Made by a program: the position numbers and the translations under genes. Under the pieces are notes generated by a model. The model was not told where the DNA came from, did not search any database, and worked only from the letters and a program-made list of their open reading frames with translations. This document shows, in pieces, positions 34,200-40,194 of a stretch of 40,194 nucleotides of DNA. The stretch is from an uncultured Alphaproteobacteria bacterium (lineage in GTDB: Bacteria; Pseudomonadota; Alphaproteobacteria; CAAHEQ01; UBA3637), in assembly GCA_944392145.1 (NCBI GenBank), contig CALXVS010000013.1:1-40194 (forward strand). Direction: 5' to 3'. Each line of letters opens with the position of its first letter. The first letter of the stretch is position 1.

Positions 34200-36632
34200 A
34201 TGAACGAAACGGGTGTTTTTGATATGATGGTTCAAAGTGCGTCGTCACTGTCAACACTGGTGGCTGTGATGGGTATTTTAGGCGCTATGCTGATCATGTC
34301 TATCTTTGTAACGAAACTGGGAGATATCATTCTTCCCAAGCCCAAAGAAACCCGTGTGTCTGATTTTTTACCGTTTTTGAAATTGGATGAAGATGGGGCG
34401 ACCATTCATTTGCGGAACGGTTCCTTTGCCCGTGTGTTTGAGGTGCAAGGGGCCGATACAACCCTTTTAATGCCCGAAGAGCGGGCCGTTTTGGCCGAAG
34501 CGCGCAAGCGTTGGATTGACTCTATGGCCGAATTGGAAATCACCTCACGCGTGATTACGATTCGGGAAAAACAGCCCCTGAATGAAGAAAAACTGTATAA
34601 AGACAGTAAGATGCTGCAAACCATTTCAACGTTGTGGATTGAAAATTTGCATCGGATTTTCAAAAACAAACATTATATTGTTTTGTCCGTCAATGACCGC
34701 AAAACCGCTTTAAAGGATTTGGATCAGGCAACAAATGCTCTGACCTCTATTTTGGATATGTATCAACCGATTTTAATTTCCGAAAAAACACCCTTTAAAC
34801 ATCAGGATAAAAGTCCGTTTTGGCTGTTTGCACAATTGGCAAGTCCGTTGTCCGTTCCCAAACCTATTGTGGGAATTGAAGAAAAAGAATATTTAAACGC
34901 CTTACTAACGGCGGATTATATTCATTTTACGAAAGACGAAGGGATTATTCGCTTTTTTGCCGGTGACCGTGAAAAATTGGCGATTGCTGTCGGTATTCGC
35001 AAACCCGGTGATTATATGGATGAACAAATGGTCGCCGATATTATCAGTATTGATTGCGAATTAACTGTGATTCACAATATCAAGGCCATTCATCCGTTGA
35101 CGGCAAAGGCGTTATTGGCACAACAACAGCGTATGGCCTATTTGACCACGTTTTCGGCCAATGTGGCGGCACAATATAATACGGCCCTGCAATGGATGGA
35201 TCCATCCGATGCGGATGCGCAAACATTGAATGAATACGCCATGACGGTGTTGGTATTTGGCGATTCGGTTGAAGAAATTCGCTTTGGGCAAGAGGAAATT
35301 GAAAAAATTTGCCGCTTGCACAACGTGACGCCGGTGCGCGAAGGGTGGGCGGCTCAGGCGGTCTTTTTTGCCCAATTCCCGACGTATGAAGTGTATCCGC
35401 GAACATTCCTGTATCTGTCACGTGTAGTTGCATGCAGCATATGTATTGATAAAACGGCCGAAGGACGTCAAAAGTCGGATTGGGGCCCTGTGCCGTTGAC
35501 ATATTTCAGGACGATTACCGGCACGGCTTATGCGTTTCAATTTCACGTTTCCGAAGAACCCTATGCCGTGGCGCATACTGCGCTAATCGGTCCGACGGGA
35601 CAGGGGAAAACAACCCTGTTTTCGTTTTTAGCCGGTCAGGCGATGCGTATTCCCGATTTGCACACCTACTTTTTTGATCGTAACAACGGTGCTAAAGTGT
35701 TCGCGTTGATGCAAAATGCGCCGTATGTGAAATTTGACGGTGGCGAAGAATCGGTTTCGTTAAATCCCTTTGCTATGCCCGATACCCCTGAAAACAGGGC
35801 TTTTTTGCGCACATGGATGCGGGATATTACGGGCGGGGCAGATGCCGTTTCGGAACAAGAAATTGCTCGTGCCGTAACGACAGCGTTTGATTATTTGCGC
35901 CCCAGTGAACGCCTAATGAAAAACCTGTATAAAAGCTGTTTTGCCCCCAACAGTTATATGCGGCGGGAATTAAACCGTTGGATTAACGATGACCAATACG
36001 GCCGCATTTTCAATTCGCCCAGTGATAATTTGGATTTAACCAGTCGTTATATGGCGTTTGATTTTACAACCATTTTCCAAGATGCCGTCTTGGCACCGGC
36101 GGTGATCAGTTATGTCATGCACCGCATTCATACGTTGGCATCGGCTATGGGAACGCCGTCGTTGATTATGATTGACGAAACCGCGCCGATGTTGGAACAC
36201 GAAATGTTCAAAGAAAGCTTTATTGTGGGCTTAAGAGAAGGACGTAAAAAACGTCAGGCGTTTTTGTGCGCGTTCCAACAGCCGCGCTTTTTGGATGATA
36301 ACGGCTTGGGGGACGTGATTCGGGGACAATGTCAAACGGTGATTTTCTTCCGTAACCCGCAGGCCAATCCGTCGGATTATGCAACGTGGAATTTAACCCC
36401 ACGTGAAATGAATTTTGTTATGGGTAAAGAGTTTACCGACCGCAAATACGCTATTTTGGTCAGCCGACCGGCCATTAAAGAATCGGTTATTTTGGATGTC
36501 GATTTAAGTGGGTTGGGCCCGTATCTAAAGGTTTATTCATCCGGTAACAAAAACGTTTTGTTGGCGGAACAGTTATCGCGCCAAATTCAAGATACCGATG
36601 CGTTGGTTCAAGCCTATTTAGAACGAGCTTGA
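34200..36632 (+). CDS. virB4: Type IV secretion ATPase VirB4
   Basis: An 810-residue ATPase powering T4SS assembly and substrate transfer. A membrane-proximal segment (about 10-42) precedes the CagE/TrbE/VirB domain (to about 430). The AAA+ domain has Walker A GPTGQGKTT (about 463), Walker B LIMIDET (about 656) and a VGLREGRKKRQAF segment. The C-terminal AAA+ half is complete. The virB3-virB4 pair resembles the split T4SS of Rickettsiales and relatives, where virB6 genes usually follow. Here no virB6, virB8-11 or virD4 follows within the window; repeats begin at the stop codon. Confidence 0.95.
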   Translation: MNETGVFDMMVQSASSLSTLVAVMGILGAMLIMSIFVTKLGDIILPKPKETRVSDFLPFLKLDEDGATIHLRNGSFARVFEVQGADTTLLMPEERAVLAEARKRWIDSMAELEITSRVITIREKQPLNEEKLYKDSKMLQTISTLWIENLHRIFKNKHYIVLSVNDRKTALKDLDQATNALTSILDMYQPILISEKTPFKHQDKSPFWLFAQLASPLSVPKPIVGIEEKEYLNALLTADYIHFTKDEGIIRFFAGDREKLAIAVGIRKPGDYMDEQMVADIISIDCELTVIHNIKAIHPLTAKALLAQQQRMAYLTTFSANVAAQYNTALQWMDPSDADAQTLNEYAMTVLVFGDSVEEIRFGQEEIEKICRLHNVTPVREGWAAQAVFFAQFPTYEVYPRTFLYLSRVVACSICIDKTAEGRQKSDWGPVPLTYFRTITGTAYAFQFHVSEEPYAVAHTALIGPTGQGKTTLFSFLAGQAMRIPDLHTYFFDRNNGAKVFALMQNAPYVKFDGGEESVSLNPFAMPDTPENRAFLRTWMRDITGGADAVSEQEIARAVTTAFDYLRPSERLMKNLYKSCFAPNSYMRRELNRWINDDQYGRIFNSPSDNLDLTSRYMAFDFTTIFQDAVLAPAVISYVMHRIHTLASAMGTPSLIMIDETAPMLEHEMFKESFIVGLREGRKKRQAFLCAFQQPRFLDDNGLGDVIRGQCQTVIFFRNPQANPSDYATWNLTPREMNFVMGKEFTDRKYAILVSRPAIKESVILDVDLSGLGPYLKVYSSGNKNVLLAEQLSRQIQDTDALVQAYLERA

Positions 36633-36639
36633 TACCGCT

Positions 36640-37512
36640 TTCCCGCGTCAGCGGATAACTAATTCCATGTCATCCTCTAAGCTTGGCCCGAGCATCCAGG
36701 CAGCATGAATGCCGCTTTTCCTCCCCTTGACGCATCGCTAAAATAAGGAATCATTGCCTTGGACCCTCGGGTCAAGCCCAAGGGTGACGGTAGAGAGGAG
36801 TCCCGAACGGCGGTTTAACCTCAGCCGTCATGCTTGCGAAAGCGAGCATCCAGGCAACATGAATGCCGCTTTCCCTACCCCTTAACGCCCCGCCAAAATA
36901 AGGACTCTTTGTCCTGAACCCTCGGGTCAAGCCCAAGGGTGACGGTAGAGAAGAGTCTCGGCCGGCGGTTTACCTCAGCCGTCATGCTTGCGAAAGCGAG
37001 GATCCAGCAACACTGATACCGCTTTTTAGGGACATTGACGCCCCCGCCCATGAAAGAACCCACCGCCCATGACGCACCCCCGATGGTCATCCTTGCGAAA
37101 GCGAGGATCCAGGCAGCATGAATGCCGCTTTTTAGGGACATTGACGCCCCGACAAAATAAGGAATTATTATCCTGGACCCTCGGGTCAAGCCAAGGGTGA
37201 CGGTAGAGAGATGTCGCGGACGGCGGTTTAACCTCAGCCGTCATGCTTGCGAACGCGAGCATCCAGGAAACATGAATTCCGCTTTTCCTTGCCTTGTCGC
37301 ATCGCTAAAATAAGGACTCTTTGCCCTGGACCCTCGGGTCAAGCCCAAGGGTGACGATAGAGAGATGTCGCGGACGGCGGTTTAACCTCAGTCGTCATGC
37401 TTGCGAAAGCGAGCATCCAGGCAGCATGAATACCGCTTTTCCTTGCCTTTGAGGTCTGGCCAAAATATGGTATTATTGCCCTGGATGCCCGCCTGCACGG
37501 TAATACAGGCGA
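36640..37512. repeat. Tandem array of about 154-bp REP-like composite units
   Basis: Directly after virB4 come tandem copies starting at about 36711, 36865, 37018, 37124, 37278 and 37432, with degenerate partial copies at both ends. Four full units are about 153-154 bp; the one at 37018 is 106 bp and lacks the first palindrome. Each full unit has two hairpins: ACCCTCGGGTCAAGCCCAAGGGT and TGCTTGCGAAAGCGAGCA (GAAA loop). GC content is far above the flanks. The second hairpin resembles the dispersed REP-type palindromes common in alphaproteobacteria. It is non-coding; open frames in it are repeats of one another. Confidence 0.9.
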
Positions 37513-37591
37513 AAAGAACTCCTTTCAGGAAAGGGCACAGCAAACTTATAAAGAACGGCCTTGGGCTTGTTTCTTTTAAAAGGAGGCGTTC

Positions 37592-37825
37592 CTAAAACAA
37601 GCTTAAGACCCGTGCCCAGATACCAGCACTGGTTGTTTCTTCAACCGTTGTTTCCACATAGGAAGTTGTCGCTTGCTCTTCACTCATTGTTATCTGACGC
37701 GACGTTGTTACTGTTGCTCCCTGAACCGATGATGCCGTCCCAACCGTGGACGAAGTCGTCTTTTGTGTAGACGAGGTTGTCGCCGGGGCCGCTGTGGTTG
37801 TCGGTATCAACGATGTAATTGTCGT
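37592..37825 (-). pseudogene. Thr/Ser-rich gene relic between repeat units
   Basis: A minus-strand frame encodes a stretch dominated by Thr, Ser, Ala and Val (for example TTSSTQKTTSSTVG), then an acidic part and a hydrophobic end AGIWARVLSLF. It has no clear start or ribosome binding site; its 5' side runs straight into a REP-like unit at 37830. The 3' end lies in an inverted repeat (GCTTGTTT...AAACAAGC, 37563-37602). It looks like the linker and tail of a surface or secreted protein broken by repeat insertion. It could also be a spurious frame. Confidence 0.35.
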
Positions 37826-37829
37826 CGAT

Positions 37830-37950
37830 ATTCCTTGCGAAAGCGAGGATCCAGAAAAAATGAGGGCGCTTTCCCCACTCTTAACGCCTCACATAAATAA
37901 GAAATCATTATTCTGGATGTCCGCATCCGCGGGCTTGACAGAAATGACCT
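37830..37950. repeat. Isolated degenerate REP-like unit
   Basis: CCTTGCGAAAGCGAGGATCCAG (37833 onwards) followed by a GCGCTTTCCCC...ATAAATAAGAAATCATTATTCTGGATG stretch, as in the array units. It ends with CCGCATCCGCGGGCTTGACAGAAATGACC, a diverged first palindrome. It lies at the 5' edge of the Thr/Ser-rich relic. Confidence 0.7.
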
Positions 37951-38533
37951 AAACCACCGCAGGGAAAAAACACCCTCCTAAGGGGGCCGAGAGAGAAAGA
38001 AAAATCTGCCTATAACGTATTTTCCGATTCGGTATATACTGCCATTGGAAGAGTCGCCTGTTATCAATACGGTTTTATCACTCGTTGCGTTGTAAAAAAA
38101 TAAAATAAGAACAAAACAGGAATATATGAGAACATTTAGAAAACAAAACCTTATTTAAGTGATCGTTTATGATGCACCCTTTAATAGAAAAAGAACACCA
38201 TAAAAGCGAAAAAAAATTAAAATATTTTCTTTTTTATCTCTTATTATTTTACCGGTTTTAAAGAGGATTATACAGATAAATGGTTGCCTGTTCCTTTAAT
38301 GAATAATATAATATGTTATCCAAAAAATAAGACACTTTATGCCGTATTTTTGTATTGAAAAAAATTTATACTTTTTTTAAAAAAAACAGCTAAAAAAAAT
38401 CTTTCAAACAGCTTTAAAAAAATATATTTTCAGCATATAAAAAAGAAGGCACTTTTTTTCTTAAAAAAGTCAACATAAAATGTTTCTGTTTTGTTCTTTT
38501 TTGAAAATAAAAAATTATATCAAAATATAATAT
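37951..38533. other. Gene-free AT-rich region
   Basis: After a short GC-rich bit (38000 region) the sequence becomes strongly AT-rich with many A and T runs. I see no RNA gene, no long frame and no strong promoter here. It could be decayed DNA or a regulatory region of a mobile element. Confidence 0.5.
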
Positions 38534-38634
38534 ATAACAATTTTTGTTATCATTTTTTAAAAAATAAGGGTGCTCACGTGAAAAAAGTAACAAAATTTGT
38601 TACTTTTGGGGACGTTTCTAACAAAAATTTGTTA
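38534..38634. promoter_or_regulatory. Cluster of three related TAACAAA palindromes
   Basis: Three inverted repeats with the same core occur in 101 bases: 38534-38550 (ATAACAA-TTT-TTGTTAT), 38583-38607 (12-bp perfect arms AAAAGTAACAAA around one A) and 38619-38634 (TAACAAA-AA-TTTGTTA). Centres are about 53 and 31.5 bp apart, close to five and three helical turns. This looks like a set of binding sites for one dimeric protein. A 38-codon frame beginning at the GTG at 38578 overlaps the second and third sites. Confidence 0.55.
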
Positions 38635-38971
38635 TTGAATAAAATTATATTTTGCTCTGAAAAGGGGCTAAAAAAGGCCTTAAAATCGCATTAAAAAATA
38701 TGAATTTTATAAAGGAGAAAATAAGGGGTGATTTTTTGTATGTTATTATCCTTGATTTTATTTAGTTAATCTAACTTAATTCTTTTAATAAAAGATTTGT
38801 TTTTGAAAAAACACTAAATAAGCGCATACTTTTATTTTTTTTATTCAGAAAAATAAAAAATATTCTTTCTTGTAAATAATCTTTTATTTTTTACGTTTCG
38901 TAAAAAGGTATGTACGGATGACGTTATTCTTAAAATAATAGGAACGAATAAAGAACATTTATGAGGGGCGA
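38635..38971. other. Gene-free AT-rich region
   Basis: A/T-runs and short frames only. A 21-codon frame with an AAAGGAG-like sequence is present near 38700 but nothing supports it as a gene. No RNA gene recognised. Confidence 0.45.
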
Positions 38972-39175
38972 ATGATGTTCTCTTTCACCCATTCGTCATT
39001 AGACAGAAAGGTGTGTTATCAATCCGAAGTAGTGGGTGATGATATGCCTTTGAAAGATAAATTGTTTTAAAAACAAGGTAAGCCGATTCGTTTTTTGTCA
39101 TCGGTGGTGGAAAAGATGTTTTTAGGGGGGGGGATAAGGCTTGACGCTGTTTTAAACGATATGGTTGTCATCTGA
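38972..39175 (+). pseudogene. Small reading frame broken by one stop, with G9 tract
   Basis: An ATG at 38972 (or 38975) with GAGGGG just upstream opens a frame that runs 32 codons to a TAA at 39068-39070 and then continues in the same frame for another 34 codons to a TGA at 39173-39175. Peptide parts are FSFTHSSLDRKVCYQSE and FLSSVVEKMFLGGG. The second part contains nine consecutive G (39125-39133). I do not recognise the protein. It may be a relic or chance; the ribosome binding site slightly favours a former gene. Confidence 0.25.
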
Positions 39176-39366
39176 ATTTATCAGAAAAGTTCGGATAATA
39201 GTCTGGAAACTTTGAAAATGATCGCTTGTGTGTCTTTAATGATATCAATCATTGAACAATGAGGATATTTAATTATCATTTTTCCCATTTGCTCCTTATT
39301 ATAAGCAATGAGGCGATTGCTGCACGGTTGTCCCCTATGTCGGAAAAAAAGACACATATTATTCAT

Positions 39367-39392
39367 AAAAAAACCGACCTTAAAGGCCGGTT
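39367..39392 (-). terminator. Minus-strand terminator
   Basis: Read on the minus strand: AACCGGCC-TTTAA-GGTCGGTT followed by a T-run (stem of 8 pairs including one G-T). It could end transcription coming from the serine recombinase gene to its right. Confidence 0.75.
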
Positions 39393-39711
39393 ATCTATTG
39401 GAGCGGGTGAAGGGGCTCGTTCCATTTTTCATTAGAAGTATTGATTTTTAAGCTTTTTAACATTTTATTTCCTGTCGTTTATATATAAATGAATCACACT
39501 TGCATCACACTTTTTTATATTATAATTTGTTTAGGATAGAATGTACACAAACTTTTTGTCATCCCGATAAAAAACAGGCTAATTTTCCATAGTGACAGCA
39601 TAGTTAACTTTAACTTTTAGGAAATTACATTAACAATTTTGTTTTCTTCCCATTCTTTGGATAAATCTATAAACACTCCTTAGGGCAAGAAGTTAAAAGA
39701 ATGGATATATC
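39393..39711. other. Intergenic region before recombinase stop
   Basis: About 320 bases without a gene. It contains a short direct repeat CACACTT-GCAT-CACACTT (about 39495-39512). I searched for paired inverted repeats that could serve as recombination sites and saw none that convince. Confidence 0.45.
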
Positions 39712-40194
39712 TTAAGCCCATCCTTGACGAGAGATAAAACGCCGAAGCGTCGTGCGTCCAACGCCCATAGCTTTAGCAATTTGAGCTTTTGAAACGCCTT
39801 TATCCAATAAATCTTTGACTCGCTTTGAATTCTTTGACAGTTTTAATTTCTTACTTGTTGCAGCAAATGGACGGCCCAGTTTTTTACCACTTGCTTTTAT
39901 GTTTGCCAAAGATGATTTTGTCCGTTGAGATATTAAACTGCGTTCAATTTCTGCCGATATGCCAAAGGCAAACGCCATTACTTTTGATTGAATATCTGCG
40001 CCTAGTTTAAAATTTTCTTTTATCGTCCATACCTGACATTCTTTATTCAGACATGTCTCCAATATACGCATCACTTCTAATAAAGAACGCCCCAGACGAG
40101 ATATTTCACAAGAAATAAGGATATCTCCGGCTTTCATACTTTGGAGTAATTTTCCTAATTTTCTTTTATCTAAAGATTTTCTGGATGAAATAGT
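39712..40194 (-). CDS. Mpi-like serine recombinase (5' end beyond window)
   Basis: The C-terminal about 160 residues of a small serine recombinase. The frame is open through the right edge of the window, so the N-terminus with the catalytic Ser is missing here. Visible are SLDKRKLGKLLQSMKAGD, the SRLGRS motif, a FAFGISAEIERSLIS E-helix region, a KLGRP hinge and a C-terminal Hin-type HTH (SKAQIAKAMGVGRTTLRRFI). The sequence resembles the master DNA invertase Mpi of Bacteroides and Pin/Hin-type invertases, as far as I recall. An ATG at 40135-40137 exists internally but the homologous region begins upstream. A role in phase variation or mobile DNA is inferred. Confidence 0.88.
   Translation of the reverse strand, partial: TISSRKSLDKRKLGKLLQSMKAGDILISCEISRLGRSLLEVMRILETCLNKECQVWTIKENFKLGADIQSKVMAFAFGISAEIERSLISQRTKSSLANIKASGKKLGRPFAATSKKLKLSKNSKRVKDLLDKGVSKAQIAKAMGVGRTTLRRFISRQGWA

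Noticed and set aside
36875-37262. Minus-strand open frames in the repeat array
   Set aside because: Their peptides repeat one another because they translate the same REP-like unit; there is no ribosome binding site.
36640-37512. Tandem repeats as a CRISPR array
   Set aside because: The units are about 154 bp and repeat over their whole length; there are no unique spacers of uniform length and no cas genes.
38491-38694. 67-codon plus-strand frame in the AT-rich region
   Set aside because: Mostly Lys, Asn and Phe from A/T runs, overlaps the palindrome cluster; no support for translation from its first start.
39181-39366. 61-codon minus-strand frame
   Set aside because: It starts directly behind a terminator without a ribosome binding site and has no recognisable family.
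39393-39711. Invertible promoter next to the recombinase
   Set aside because: Only a short direct repeat is present; no matching inverted repeats flanking a promoter could be found.

Overview
The window looks like chromosome of an AT-rich, host-associated alphaproteobacterium with a fairly small genome. The evidence is the rsmG-parA-parB block next to lptE-holA, a gatCAB operon, an isolated virB3-virB4 pair, a SAM-II-like leader on metK, and REP-like palindromes of a kind common in alphaproteobacteria. The Cys-rich, pilin-like proteins resemble those of uncultured gut alphaproteobacteria. That last placement is inference.

Layout. 1-1667: a Cys-rich prepilin-like gene with a C-type-lectin-like C-terminus, a 3' gene remnant, a terminator and tRNA-Ala(CGC). 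1738-4033: a membrane protein, lptE and holA. 4043-7131 (minus): parB, parA, rsmG (with a parS-like site at its start) and dnaQ. 7567-13102: cysS (plus), then trxB, greA, a LytM-type peptidase, xseA and tadA (minus). 13147-18595 (plus): an RluB-type synthase, rsmD, transketolase, a DUF2157 protein and a membrane phosphoesterase. 18600-20659 (minus): an XRE regulator, a conserved unknown and a short metK with promoter and riboswitch-like leader. 20978-22855 (plus): a NUDIX hydrolase and the second prepilin-like gene. 23071-28199 (plus): class II aldolase, rpe, a PhoB-type regulator, an HNH protein and thrS. 28244-33686: a glycosyltransferase, small proteins and gatCAB. 33875-36632: virB3 and virB4. 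After virB4 the window is almost gene-free: a tandem array of about 154-bp REP-like units (36640-37510), a Thr/Ser-rich gene relic, an AT-rich stretch with three related palindromes, a broken reading frame with a G9 tract, and a 5'-truncated Mpi-like serine recombinase.

The most interesting signal is in the two prepilin-like genes. They share near-identical 5' leaders and identical 3' flanks. Their last 39 codons differ at 27 first or second codon positions, in 19 codons, while only two third positions differ, near the 3' end. Eighteen of the 19 changed codons end in C or T. This is the expected footprint of adenine-specific mutagenic retrohoming by a diversity-generating retroelement (DGR), with AAC/AAT codons in the template. 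No reverse transcriptase gene or template repeat was found here, so the DGR would have to act in trans from elsewhere. I infer that the window holds two diversified, surface-displayed, pilin-anchored lectin-like proteins.

The other genes are mostly housekeeping: tRNA charging and modification, replication and segregation, central carbon metabolism and thiol redox. Well-supported regulatory sites include a near-consensus thrS promoter and the metK promoter with its SAM-II-like leader. The parS-like site probably nucleates ParB near its own operon.
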